Shown: positions 13,270 through 25,814, counted from the stretch's first letter. The stretch is DNA of 64,000 nucleotides from Sepiola atlantica (GCA_963556195.1 OY744520.1:147656929-147720928), one strand, 5' to 3'. Made by a program: numbers and translations. The notes: generated by a model not told the origin, from the sequence alone.

Positions 13270-13760
13270 ATGGAGATAGTACAAAAGACGACGGAGAAGA
13301 AGAGGAAGAAACAGAAGAAAATACGGAGAAGAAAATACGAAGAAGAAACATCGGAAATAAACAGAAAGAAGAACAAGAAAAGAAAGAGAGCAAATATAAA
13401 GAAGAGAACGAAGAATATTAAGAACATGAGAAAATAGAAGAAGTAAAAGAACATGCAGAAGAAGAACACACAAAGACAAAGTAGAAGAAGAAGAAGAATG
13501 TAAAGCAGAATAAAAGTTAGAGAAATAGAATAAGAACATACAGAAAAAAGAGGAAGATAAAGAAGGAAAAGAAGAAGAAGAACATAAAGAGGACGAATAC
13601 AGAGACGAAAAAGATACAGAAGAAGAGGAAGTAGAATAAAGAGATAAAGAAGAAGAAGAAGAAGAAGAAGAAGACGAGTAAAAAAAGACAAAGAAGAACA
13701 TAAATAAGAAGTACATCACAAGTAAAAGTATAGCACATAAAAGAAATATGAGATAAAGAA
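13270..13760. repeat. Purine-only (GAA/GAAGAA) low-complexity tract
   Basis: Almost entirely A and G on the plus strand. Long minus-strand frames rich in serine, phenylalanine and leucine over this tract are compositional artefacts. Confidence 0.9.
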
Positions 13761-13809
13761 GAAAAATTATAAGGATGAATAGAATAAGACAAAAACAAAA
13801 AAAATAAGG

Positions 13810-13813
<4 letters not shown>

Positions 13814-13879
<66 letters not shown>
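13814..13879. repeat. (TA)n microsatellite
   Basis: Uninterrupted TA tract. Confidence 0.97.
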
Positions 13880-13881
<2 letters not shown>

Positions 13882-13938
13882 AAAGGGTATTTAGACATAT
13901 TTTTAAACCATTGTTTCGTAATAGCATTATTTTTTGTT

Positions 13939-14133
<195 letters not shown>

Positions 14134-14149
14134 CAAAAAGAGGATGACG

Positions 14150-15120
14150 GAAAAATGTGAGGTGTAAAAAGGAGGATAAGACGACGAAGTATATATATGC
14201 TTTTTAAGCAAAGGCAGATTTTTATAAAGAAGAGAAAATGTAAGAAGAACAAACTAACAAAACGTGTAAGTGTATCAAATATAAGAAAGAAATAGAGAAT
14301 GATAGTAAGAGAGAAGGAGCAGGAAATGAAAAAAAGATAGAGGAAAAAGGAAATCAATACATGCAAAGAGACACAAATAAATGAAAAAAAAATGAATACA
14401 AAGGAAGAAAAAGAGTATCAAAAGAAAAGAAAGAAAGCAGATAAGAAATAAAGAGGGAATACAGAATGAAATAGGAAAAGAATATCAAAATTAAAAGAAG
14501 AAAAAGAAAGAATAGAAAAGAGATGTGAAAGAGAGAACAGAAGATACAAAGAAAGACATAAATGATCTCCAAATTGTTGGTGATAATATTTGAAAAAGAA
14601 TAAAGAGAGAATAAAAGAACAAAATACAGAGAGAAAGAATAAAGAAAAGCTTGTATATAACATTACAAAAACAAAGAAAAAACAGCCAGAAAGAGTTTAA
14701 ATACAAAAATAAAAGCATCTGTTTTCGATTTAAATACAAATAAAAACAACTTTCTAAAACAAACAAGGATAAGGATATTAAAATATGCATATTAAGTAGC
14801 CTCTATATAAGAAGGACAATCTACTAAAGAACAAACAATTGTTTCGTTTTGTTGTTGTTTTATTTCCTTGGTCAAGACTTCAGCGTTGCGAGACGAAAGT
14901 AGAAAAAAGCGTAAAGTAAGGATTTGACGTATAACATATAAAATAAAAAGAAAATAGAAAAAATCAGAAAGTAAAGAAAGACGGACAGAAATGTAGAAAA
15001 AAAAGAGAAAGGTAAGAGATATACGAGTCAAAAAGATAGATTGAAAAAATAACAGCGATATATAAAACTAAATTATAATAAGTAAAAGAAGTAAAAAAAT
15101 CAGGAAGTAAAGAAAGAAGA
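14150..15120. repeat. Purine-rich low-complexity DNA
   Basis: A/G-dominated plus strand with many GAAA and AGAA runs. No coding signal beyond composition. Confidence 0.75.
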
Positions 15121-15124
15121 ATAA

Positions 15125-15530
15125 TAAAAAAGAGATTGTCAGAAAAAAAGAAAGAAGAATGATAAAAAGACGAAGAGATTGTCAGAAAAAAAGAAAGAAG
15201 AATAAAAAAATTGACGAACAGATTGTCAGAAAAAAAGAAAGAAGAATAAGAAAAATGACGAAGAGATTGTCAGAAAAAAGAAAGAAAAATAATAAAAAAG
15301 AAGAGATTGTCAGAAAAAAAAAGAATGATAATAAAAAAGAAGAGATTGTCAGAAAAAAAGAAAGAATAACAATAAAAAAGAAGAGATTGTCAGAAAAAAA
15401 GAAAGAATAATAATAAAAAAGAAGAGATTGTCAGAAGAAAGAAAGAATAATAATAAAAAAGAAGAGATTATCAGAAAAAAGAAAGAATAATAATAAAAAA
15501 GAAGAGATTGTCAGAAAAAAAGAAAGAAAA
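15125..15530. repeat. Tandem array, about 41-bp unit, ten copies
   Basis: The block AGAGATTGTCAGAAAAAA recurs ten times from about 15130 to 15520 (one copy reads GATTATCAG), spaced by AAAGAATAATAATAAAAAAG. Later units are more uniform than earlier ones. The lysine-rich frame at 15159-15410 is the array translated. Confidence 0.92.
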
Positions 15531-15669
15531 GTAAAAGCTTTGCAAGTCGAAAAGAGAGATAGAAAAAGGTGGACGTATAATTTGTAAAAACGAATTAAAG
15601 CAGAAAAACACAAGAAAACAACAAAGAAATAAAACCAGAAAAGAAAAAAAGGGAGACAAAAAAAAAGGT

Positions 15670-16290
15670 CTGGAACGAAAAAGGTCGGATTATTTGCGTA
15701 TAATGGGCCAAGCTTTTACCGACCATCGCTGATCGTCTAAATCAATAATATCGAGTGTGTTTCATGATGAATACATTGAAACCTTTTTGAATGTACGAGT
15801 CATTATTTTAATCATATTCTCCGCTAGTACAATGGCGGCACGAAGAGTCTGAACAATTCAGCCAGGTTTTCCTATTCACTCGACTCGAAAAGTATACAAT
15901 AATTACTCTCTACACATTATGGCATGGTTTGTTTTCGAGAGAATACCTCTAAAGAGATCCAGTCGTCCGTAATAGCCTGCACGCCGGCCGACAATCGCGC
16001 CTCTATTTCCGCCATTGTGTACGGGACAAAAACAGGCATAAAATATTAATAAAGGACCCATTGTGCGGAGCTGTTCAGTCCCGAACGCAAACATAAAAAG
16101 CTGGTTGGAGCTAATGAAAAGGCGCTTTTGTCTGGCGATTGTTGTGAGGAAATAGTGTATGTTGGGGTTTTGTTAATGTGGTATTGTCGTTGATATAAAT
16201 ACTTCGGGTTATTGATTTGGCACATGTGTGACGGGCCGCTTGCTGGCTAAGCTACAACAACCCCCGACTCGCCAACGTCTACCAGCTTCC
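15670..16290. other. Unique, CpG-containing segment
   Basis: Composition departs from the purine-rich DNA on both sides. 15960-16140 is higher in G+C with several CpGs and motifs such as CCATTGTG and GGAGCTAATGAAAAGG. No frame looks coding. It could be a non-coding regulatory segment, but nothing here proves that. Confidence 0.3.
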
Positions 16291-16569
16291 GACTCAAAGA
16301 CAGATGGAAATAAAAAAGGGTAAAAAAAATAAAAAGAATAGAAATAATACAATCAGAATGAAAACATTGGGGTTAGGAAGGCATAAGGACGCGCGGGAGA
16401 GAGAGAGAGGGAGAGAGATTAAGAGGTAGAGGAATCGGTTAAGGAGGGCGAAAAGGTACAGATAACAAAATAAACAGACAAAACTCCCGAAAAATATGGA
16501 AAACAATAACAGTTGTTAGTAAGATACGTCCATTTAATCTACGCGTTTATCGATACACATGTTTGTAAA

Positions 16570-17190
16570 CCTTCAGTGTGACAGGTCAACAAAAATTAGT
16601 TTTTAAACACTGTCGTAATATACCGACGAAAATACTGTTGTAAACTTAAGTGGGACAGCCAACATAAACTTGCATTTCGAATTTAACTATGACGGACCGA
16701 CGAAAATGATATTTAAAATTTAAGTATAGTGTGCCGACGAAAATAATATTTCAAACTTAAACGTGACAGACAGATGAACATCCTATTCAACATAATGGCC
16801 TAGCAGTACAAATAAAATGATATTTCAAACTTAGCGTGACAGACCGATTAAAATTATATTGTAATTTTAAGCGTGACAGTAAAAAAACTAATTTCAAACT
16901 TAAACGTGACACTCCGACAAAAATGATATTTCAAATGTATGCGTGACAGATCCACGACAAATCTATTTCAAACTTAAGTGTGACAATCAAATGAGAATAA
17001 TATTTAAACGTAAGCTTGACAGACCGATGAAAATGATATTTTTAATTTAAGCGTGACAAAGATAGAAAAACGCCTTTTCAAATATTGCCTGACAGGCCTG
17101 CTGACGGATAGAGTCTCTTATAGATATAATTAGCCGTAACTAAAGTAAGATACGTCAATTCAGCGATGGTGTTTCAACAAAAGTGTGACG
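16570..17190. repeat. Diverged tandem array, about 38-40-bp unit, roughly 14 copies
   Basis: Units share ATTTCAAACTTAAGCGTGAC followed by AGACCGACGAAAATGAT. The GTGACA-like block recurs near 16651, 16690, 16764, 16831, 16903, 16941, 16980, 17053 and others. The units are heavily diverged, so the array is old. A short related segment lies at 47815-47875. Confidence 0.8.
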
Positions 17191-17255
17191 GACCAATAGA
17201 AAAAAAACAATCGCCAGACAAAGCATCGCATAGATATGCGAGGACGCATCCAAGG
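17148..17255. repeat. Dispersed repeat DR-8, copy 1
   Basis: Shares AAGATACGTC-ATTCA and TGCGAGGACGCA-CC with 47767-47915. A partial AAGATACGTCCATTTAATC also occurs at 16521. Confidence 0.55.
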
Positions 17256-17785
17256 CTAAACAATCAAACATGTAAAAAAATAAATAGTGAACAAAATGGA
17301 GAATATCTAAAAATGATTCGATAGCATACAATGCAAATAGAAATAGAAAAATAAAAGCGACGCAAAAATCCCGAATTAATTGAAGAACCCACGATGAATA
17401 CATGAGTGCCGTCCATAGGGCGATGTTTCACCAAATTGCAGGACAATCCATAACTTGTGATATCTTACTGAGCGCTCACTTCTAATGGCATACTTTGATA
17501 GGCTTACACAATCTTTTCGAATAAATGTTGGTTGTTTGTTGGGTTTTACGAAATATCAATCGTCGTCGTGTCATTTTATTCCAGAACCGTGTAGATGTTT
17601 TTATATATGATTGGTTTGTATAGTAATTTCTTTTGTATGTGTATATATTTTAGTGCTCCTGTATTGTTGTGGCAGATGTAATTTTAATTTTTATTTTAGA
17701 AGAGTACGTTGATAATTCAAACTTTTTTTTTGTTGTAATAATAATCCATAAGAACAATCCAGAGACTAAGTAAGAAAATGAATTT

Positions 17786-18000
17786 TAAAAAGGGTACTTA
17801 TGCAGTTTACGGACCTGGTTGAAATAATAACCAGATAATCTAAGAAGGCCATTGTTAATATGGGGAGGTGGGGGTTGATTAACTATTCTGTATTTTCACC
17901 TAACAATTTAATAAGCAGAATAGTTAATCACCCCCCCCCCACTAAACTATAACGCTATTATTTCAGTCCGGTCTGTAAACTGCATAAGTACCCTTTTTAA
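17786..18000. mobile_element. Foldback MITE, about 215 bp
   Basis: Left end AAAAAGGGTACTTATGCAGT continues with TTACGGACC. The right end is its complement, GACTGAAATAATA-like to AAGTACCCTTTTT. Inner arms also pair: GATTAACTATTCTG near 17876 with CAGAATAGTTAATC near 17917, next to G-rich and C-rich runs. Almost the whole element can fold back on itself. The family is not identified, and flanking TTTAAA on both sides makes the exact target duplication uncertain. Confidence 0.85.
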
Positions 18001-18224
18001 ATATATTTTCCTACTAATCTTCTTTATTTTCTTTATAGGTTATAATTACAAAAAAAAAACAGTTTGAATCATCTCCCTTTTCAACATACATTTCTGAATT
18101 AGAGATGAAAATTTAAAGCACCTATATGTTTAATCAAAGAGTCTGTACACAATACTTTCTATTTACCCCATAGATTGGGCTCCGGCAGATACGATCTCCC
18201 TCCCCTGGTCAGTGTGGATCCTCG

Positions 18225-18465
18225 AATAGTAACTAAGTGGTTACTCCCCACTCGCTTTACTTACTTCCTTCCTACGGCAGGAAGATGTGGCACAAGGCTG
18301 GAAATTGGGGGAGAAAGGCAGCGCCTCAGCGGAAGATCCACGCTGGCCTCTAAAAATGGCTTGGGCAACCTCGTTAGCACTCCCCGGTAGGAGCGCTTCA
18401 GGGAATAAGCAATAAACCTACCCCTTTCGAAAGAGGAAAAGCAAGTCCTAGGACTACCCAATACA
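18225..18465. repeat. Dispersed repeat DR-1, copy 2
   Basis: Diverged copy of the repeat at 985-1245 and 28245-28545. It shares GGCACAAGGC, CCCCGGTAGGAGCGC and AAGCAATAAACC. Confidence 0.75.
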
Positions 18466-18579
18466 TAATACCTGTATCCGACAGATAAAGGCCACCAAAG
18501 GGCCAGAGTATGTCGGACTGATTGTCGAGAACGTATTCTGCCTGGTATTTTGGCGGTACAATCATCCGCCAACTTTCGC

Positions 18580-19130
18580 AGACTGAATCATTTTGGAATT
18601 CGTGACTCCTCACTCTCTAAAGAACATGAATCGGGGTCTAATCATTGAGGCAGTTTTGTGCCATACTTAGGGTAGCGTGTATAGAGAGAGAGCACTTGCG
18701 TATTTGATAGAGTTGGGAAATAGTGTGGATGGAAAAAAGTATGAAAAAGGCTGGTGGTAATGTGTTTTGGAGACAAAAAGTTTGTCCACAAAATGTTTAG
18801 GCAGTTTGTGTCGGTGTTGGTCTTGGAATCAATTCTATTTAACACATGGACGGGAATTTTACAGGTACTTCTACTCCGGGTCAGAAAATGCATGGGAGTT
18901 ATAGTAATTAACGATAAACTGCACACTCCTCAAAGCTCTTATGTTGGGGTCCCATCACTCGATGAACAATAAGGTTATGCCAATGACCTCCGAATGAATG
19001 TATAATTTTAATAACTATTTTGAAAGTATTATTTGGAAAATGGATTTTTTAGTAGTTCTTCATTAGATTAACAATTTCTATTTGAATAGTCATTTCACAT
19101 AATGTCTGATCATATTTAGGCGATCAGTTT
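18580..19130. other. Unique DNA, nothing recognised
   Basis: A short plus-strand frame at 18754-18972 lacks any family signature. Confidence 0.4.
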
Positions 19131-19139
19131 TAATAAATA

Positions 19140-19940
19140 TGGCGAAAAGTGAAGAAAGATTGAAAAAAAGAAAGAACGAATAGTAAAAATAACAAAATAC
19201 AGAAAGAAAAAAGCGATAAAAGAATGAGAAGATAACAGAAAAACGAAGGAAATAAAATAATAAAAAAGAGGATATAATGATGAAGAAAAAAACAAAACAG
19301 TAAAAGGCAAACAAGAATGAAAGAAAGTAAGAATTAAAAAAGAAGAAAAGAAAAAAAGGAACATGTTGAAAAAGGAGAAAAAATGCGGAAGAAATATATA
19401 AGGACATACATTAAAAAAGAAAGAAGGGGAAAGATGAAAGGAAAGAGATACATAAAAACTAAAACTGAAAAAAGAGATAATTAAGTAACTAAATAAAGAT
19501 AACAATAAAAAAAAGAAAAACTTAAATATAGAAATAAAACACAAAGCGAAAAATAAGAAATAAAAGCGATGAAAAAAATGACGGAAATAAAAGAAAATGA
19601 TGAAATAAGAAAGATAGAATATAATTGAAAAGAAATATCGAAAGAATTAGAATAAATAACAAAAAAATTAGGATAAAAGACTAAAAAGAAAAAATGAATG
19701 AAATAAGAAAAATTAAACGTAGAAAAAATACAAACCATAGAAGAATGAATAAATCGAAAGAGCAAGAGACAAACACAAATGAATGGAGGTCTAGACCAGG
19801 AAGAGTGCGTCTGACAGACGTTTAGCCGGGGGGGGGGAGCCTCGTACAAAAGATCTAGAAAAGAATCAATGGCTATTTCGAAAGAGTTAACGGAGACAGA
19901 AAGAGAGAGGATGAAAGATAGAAGAGGCGAGAGGAAAAGA
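19140..19940. repeat. Purine-rich (GAAA-type) low-complexity tract
   Basis: A and G dominate the plus strand. Long hydrophobic minus-strand frames here are artefacts. Confidence 0.85.
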
Positions 19941-19949
19941 GGAAGGTTA

Positions 19950-20100
19950 GACAAAAATTCCCGAATTTATTTGCTATTGAACAAATGCCAGGAGACGACA
20001 ATATGACCGCTTGTTTATTAAAGCTGAGGTCAGCACTAAAAACGATGAGAAACAAAACACGATCATTCGTTTTTATGCAGAACTGTAATCTATTATATTA
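19950..20100. repeat. Dispersed repeat DR-4, copy 1
   Basis: Matches 25815-25965 in order: GAACAAA(T/C)GCC, CCGCTT-TTTA-T-AAG, GTCAG(C/T)ACT, GAAACA, ATGATCATTC-like and TGTAATCTA. Both copies directly follow a purine-rich array on the same strand. Confidence 0.75.
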
Positions 20101-21805
20101 AAATCGTATTTTCTGTCAACACTACATCCACTTACAACTCTTATCTCATCGGATTCAGAATGGACAGTTCTGTGCAGAAGGAGGGCCGACGGGACGGTGG
20201 CCAGGTCATCCGAATTTTTAGCGGTTATAAATCTATTTTTTGAACCTCGGCAATCTACAGGATAAATTAGTAGTCCTGTATTCCATACTCTTTTCCGCAC
20301 AGAAAAAAGTGTCCCCCACACATGTGTATGACGTAGGTGGATCATTTATCAAAAGCAGCAAGTGGACGGGTCCTGTACATTTCTTCGTTGCAAGTCATAA
20401 CTCATTTTTTTACGTTTTACTATTTTCTGTGATGTTTTAATAAAATATTTACATGAGATTTAGTAAGAGGTGAAGCTACTGACAGTTCATCTTCATTTCA
20501 CGTTCTGAAGTTTCCCATTCGACCTTAACCTGTAGGAAGCTTAATAATCATTTATACTAGTTTACATAGTACGACTTTTCATTTCCAGTTCTTATTTATT
20601 TAACTTTCATTTTAACTGGCGTCTTATGAGATATACCTTTATGCAAGTACAGAATATTGCTGGCATTACTTTTTAAGAGTAAATATAATATGTCTGATTT
20701 GTTGAAAGCAGATAAAAAACAGATTATATAAACATCATAATCTATTCAGGTTTCTTTGCCGAAATGTTAAGAACACGGGTGATTTTGTGATACTATAGAC
20801 TGCCCTCACTACCAAGAGCCTGGAGAATGTTTAGTAAGAACATTATTCGCAACAGAAAAAATGGTGAGGAAGTAAGATAAGTATGCAACAATGGATGAGC
20901 CGGCGTATCTATTGAACTTCCTAGACGGGACGGCGCACTGACAGTTGTTTGTTAGTGTCTGTGTGGTTGTCAAAACGCGCGGATGTAGTCGGCTTTGCTA
21001 TAAAGCTGGGGGTGACTGAGAGAAAGAATGGGCACTTAGGATTTCAGGTCGAAAGTAAATATATTTAGGAGAAAAGCATATTGGACAGATGCGATTTGGG
21101 CATACTCGATGAGTGAGGCGACAATAGAGTGTTCGAGACAAATTAGACAATCAGACCAGTTCGAATTGGCCATACAACGGTGTTAGTCTTATGCTGAAAA
21201 CCTGAATTTGAAAGACTGGAACTTAACTCAGATGTGGACTCGAGCAGCGAGGCACCAACGACACACACACATACGCCCGTCACAAACAAGTCAAATACAC
21301 AATATGTATATATGTGTTTGTACTTTTGTTATTTGAATCTGCGTTACTTTTGCTCTGAACATAACTTGTAAACCAGAGCACGTGCCCTAAGCGATCGCTA
21401 ATACGAGAGACGATACGGCAAGAACAACAAGAAGAAGAAATCTCACGGAATACATGCGTGAGCGATCGAACTGGTAACGAACATGCTAAATGTTGCTTCT
21501 CTTCCAATGAGATCTTTATGGATACCAAACGAACAGATATTAGGAAGAAAGAAGTTAGGGAAATAATTATTTTTAAAGATATAAGCGTTAATGTAGGAAT
21601 GCCCTTCCATTTTCGTCATTGGTTTTTGAGATAGAATGCCTTAATGTTATGAGTATCTCTTATCATCGAGTTTCAGAAATATTGCATTATGATTCATTTC
21701 ACATCTAAATGCAGGCCTAAACAAGTTGTTAAACTATTAATTATGTTATAGTTTTACTTATTATGGCAAAATGGGATTTATTTTTAAATAGGATTTTTGG
21801 TTCTC
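20100..21805. other. Unique DNA, no gene recognised
   Basis: Several short frames exist in both directions, none with a recognisable domain. No tandem repeats apart from a short CA run near 21260. Confidence 0.5.
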
Positions 21806-21808
21806 TTA

Positions 21809-22349
21809 TCTATATATTAATACGATAGCGTGTGTGTTCGTGTGTCACGCTTACATCAAAAGCTCTGCGCATGCGTGCTGCACCTAGATTCGGAAAAACA
21901 TTAAAGTTACCTAATTTTCGTAGTGTTTCAAGTATTTCCCTTTGGATCGACGGTTAGCGACGTATGATTTGGACGTCGGCCCTACTGGTTTATAGTTCGA
22001 TCCCAACCAACCTCTAAATTTGTTTTCTACATCGAAGGGTGGAGGTAGGGAGGGGACGACCGGGACGACACATTAATACGATAGCGTGTGTGTTATTTGG
22101 TGTGTCACGCTTTGGAGCCAAATTTAATTTAATCAAAAGCATTTACAAAGTAAAGTTTAGTCGTCGAAATATTACCTTCACTAGAAATATTGTATATAAA
22201 GAAGTTTTGTAAATTGTTTCATTTATTGTTCATTTTAAAAAATAGATATACAAGTCAAATCTTATATTTTATTCAAACATGTATAGGTTATGAACAAGAC
22301 AATTAGTATTGAAAACACCATTTAGTGTAATTTACACGGGTTCCGCTAG
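21809..22349 (+). mobile_element. Helitron-like non-autonomous element, 541 bp
   Basis: The 5' end begins TCTATATATTAATACG after an A. The 3' end is CCGCTAG followed by T. Eight bases before CTAG lies the perfect hairpin GTGTAA-T-TTACAC (22325-22337). A 5' TC, a 3' hairpin plus CTAG and insertion between A and T are the Helitron rules. The block ATTAATACGATAGCGTGTGTGT-like recurs inside at 22072, so the element may be a nested or duplicated copy. A GTTCGATCCC B-box-like block occurs near 21997. No Rep/helicase coding is present. Confidence 0.6.
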
Positions 22350-22439
22350 TTTTGTATTAATATAAGAATGAATGTTGTTCAAGAAAAACTAAGCTTGTCT
22401 CAGAATTGTATTAATTAATAATCATTTTGCAATTTTTTC

Positions 22440-24620
22440 AGATGTCAGCATGTCAGCATGTCACAGATGAAGAAAGTGTGACTGAGTGGACTACAGGAAA
22501 AGAAAGTTGGGACAGAGTTGAAGAAGATTCCCATTCAAGTGGGGCATCGATGTATTGATAGAACGAACTAAAGAAGAAGTAGGAGAACCTGGAGAATGAA
22601 AAGATAATGTGGGTGCAGAAAAAAGATCTTTTTTATACGGACTCAGCTTATTCAAAAAATAATTCTCTCGCTCTCTTCCCAGTCTCGTTGTCAAGATGGC
22701 GATCAACGTAAAAGAATTAAGGAGATTTTAGCATGTTTTTGCAAATATGTTATTTTGACTGTTTGAAGCAACAAGTTCAAGAACATTTGAAGATAACAAT
22801 AGTAGAACCTGAAAGATATCAAAATAAACGTGATCAATTTGCTAAGAAGAATAGGAGATCCTTTTCCAAACAATTGTTTAATAAAGTTTCCGCAAACGGA
22901 GAAACTGTGTAGCGGAAATGGTTGTTCATGCTACTGTTTTGTTTGTATTTGTTTTGTTTTGAAAGTGAATACGTTTTCTCCACTTGGATTAAGTTTAATC
23001 CACGAATACCTGAATATAAGATAAAGCCTTTCGTATGCACTCATATGATGGAATACCTGAACCTTTGTAGTTCGACTACGATAGATAAATTTCTACTAAA
23101 AATTAAAAAATTAAAAGATATAATTGAACGGATTCTCGAGTTTATATTCTTTTTGATAAAACAGAATCTGGTCTATCATGAACATTGAGAAGGAATATAT
23201 TGGTTATCAGATCCAAAAGAGACATTCTATAGAAAATACAGGAAACTTTCTTCCAGCGAAATATAATGTAATCTTAGCAGAATACCTTCAGAGAGGGAAA
23301 GCGTAACCAAATGGTGTCACAGAATTTAAAACAGGATAATCGACATTCTTCGTGAAACTGTTAGGACTAATATAATTTCTGAAGTTCTGGACGAAAAATA
23401 TCTTAGCAGAACGCTTGATTCTATTCGAGATATTGTCTATGAATAGCAGGCTTCTGACATTTTTTGTTAAGTTTATATTCATAAAAACTGAAATGTAGAA
23501 ATGATGGAGACATTTCTGGGTTCATTCTAGTCAACAAGAACGATGCAGTCAGCCTGATGAATAACATCCGGGAGAAGGCAACAAATTATGGACGATAATC
23601 ATAGTTAAGCATATGATAACTAAGCAGTGATGGTTCGAGTAAGAGGATGTGTTTAAGACAAAATTCTTGAGATTAACCGAAAAGCTGTGTAAACTACGAG
23701 AGCCACAGCTTGAATTTGCCCTATGTGCATTCAAGTGGGGTGCAATCTATTGTTTATACATTTTGGAGTATTCTTGAATAATTTTTACCTATTCTATTCT
23801 ATCTACTTCTCGTTGGAAATTGGAAATATTGTATCTCACTCGGACTGTGAAAAGACAGTGTGACACAAGATGGAGTTCCCGCCATGACGCAAGTAATCCA
23901 CGAGGAGTGAACAAGGTTATTATAAGACTTAAACAGCTGCTAAAAGGAGAAATTCCAAAGGAAACAAAATCTGATCCAGAAACACTATAACCGTTGCCAT
24001 TTATAGCTGTATTACATTTTCGATACCCAATTTTATCATCACTGGAGAAAGTCTCAAAATGTTTGCAGGATCTTTAAATTGATTTCCATAAAACTTTCTG
24101 AAAGAACATTCATAACTTCAATTTGAAGAATGGCAAAAGTATCTACAACGAAATACATATAGTCAATGAATATTGTGAAATCGGTTGAACGAAGAAGTAG
24201 AATGATGCGTGGAGAGTCGAAAAGAAATAGTAGATTTGGCACAAGAAGGAATGAATAAAGTAAAGATTGTGAACCGATTATAAATGGAAATTAAAGATTG
24301 CACTGACCGATTTTAACTTGAATTTACTAGAAATTGATAATGAACAAGAAAGAAATTGAAAATTATATTTTGATAATGATGTTCCAGCCATCCAGTGATA
24401 TGATGAAATGATCGATATTGTAATGCTCTTTCGAGCTGGAAGGAATAGAGTTTCCCTTGATCCTAAAGACGTATTGCTGCTTACGATTGTATTCTGAGTC
24501 GCACATTGCGTACGGTCATTTCCGAAACTGAAATTAATAATACAAAAAACATATCTAAAGAGTTCAATGTCACAAGAAATATAATTTGGGGAAAAGAACT
24601 TAATAAATTTAGTTAAATCG
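22440..24620 (+). pseudogene. Decayed hAT-type transposase (ZMYM1-like, DUF4371 plus dimerisation region)
   Basis: Scattered pieces in shifting frames match one family in the right order. GNFLPAKYN lies near 23230. RIIDILRETVR, SEVLDEKYLSR and LDSIRDIVYE follow at about 23325-23450, as in DUF4371. HSLNLPYVHSSG is near 23700, then STSRWKLEIL and CDTRWSSRHDA at about 23805-23895, and SKCLQDL near 24055. The TRWSSR-DA and HSLNL blocks are hallmarks of ZMYM1-like hAT proteins. There are many stops and shifts, so the copy is dead and old. Ends and TIRs were not found. Confidence 0.7.
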
Positions 24621-24844
24621 AATAAAGTGTTTGTTAAATGTTCTATCTGCGTTTACATATTTAAACTATCAACCATTCTTATAATAGTTCACAGTAGTTG
24701 AATTTATACAACGGTTTTTGGGATATACAATCAATGAAGAAACCCCTGACATCATCAGACATTTGTCGTCACAGTTATCGTAAATATACTGAACATTAAC
24801 ATTGTCACTTTTATATTTACATAATAAAATTCCAAAACCATGAA

Positions 24845-25790
24845 AAGAGATCGTAAAATAGATAGATAGAAGGAGAAAGATAGGAAGATAGATAGATAGA
24901 AGGAGAAAGATATGAAGATAGATAGATAGAAGGAGAAAGATAAGAAGATAGATAGATAGAAAGAGAAAAATAGGAAGATAGATAGATAGAGGAGAAAGAT
25001 AGGAAGATAGATAGATAGAAAGAGAAAGATAGGAAGATAGATAGATAGAAGGAGAAAGATAGGAAGATAGATAGATAGAAAGAGAAAGATAGGAAGATAG
25101 ATAGATAGAAGGAGAACGATAGGAAGATAGATAGATAGAAGGAGAAAGATAGGAAGATAGATAGATAGATAGATAGATAGAAAGAGAAAGATAAGAAGAT
25201 AGATAGATAGAAGGAGAAAGATAGGAAGATAGATAGATAGAAGGAGAAAGATAGGGAGATAGATAGATAGAAGGAGAAAGATAGGAAGATAGATAGATAG
25301 AAGGAGAAACATAGGAAGATAGATAGATAGATATATAGAAGGAGAAAGATAAGAAGATAGATAGATAGAAGGAGAAAGATAGGAAGATAGATAGATAGAA
25401 GGAGAAAGATAGTAAGATAGATAGATAGAAGGAGAAAGATAGGAAGATATATAGATAGAAGGAGAAAGATAGGAAGATAGATAGATAGAAGAGAAAGATA
25501 GGAAGATAGATAGATAGATATATAGAAGGAGAAAGATAAGAAGATAGATAGATAGAAGGAGAAAGATAGGAAGATAGATAGATAGAAGGAGAAAGATAGG
25601 AAGATAGATAGATAGAAGGAGAAAGATAGTAAGATAGATAGATAGAAGGAGAAAGATAGGAAAATATATAGATAGAAGGAGAAAGATAGGAAGATAGATA
25701 GATAGAAGGAGAAAGATAGGAAGATAGATATATAGAAAGAGAAAGATAGGAAGATAGATAGATAGATATATAGATGGAAAGAAATAAAGA
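24845..25790. repeat. 30-bp minisatellite, about 30 copies, with higher-order structure
   Basis: The unit is AGATAGATAGATAGAAGGAG followed by AAAGATAGGA. Variant units (ATATATAG, ATAAGAAG, ATAGTAAG) appear in the same order in two blocks, near 25331-25460 and 25518-25680. Because 30 is a multiple of three and the minus strand has no stops, several frames of up to 377 codons run through it; these are not genes. Confidence 0.97.
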
Positions 25791-25814
25791 ATAGAAAAAC
25801 AAGAAACGGTTTAA

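Noticed and set aside
15125..15530. CRISPR-like array of regular repeats
   Set aside because: Spacers are themselves near-identical A-rich sequence, the unit is simple sequence, and the window is eukaryotic.
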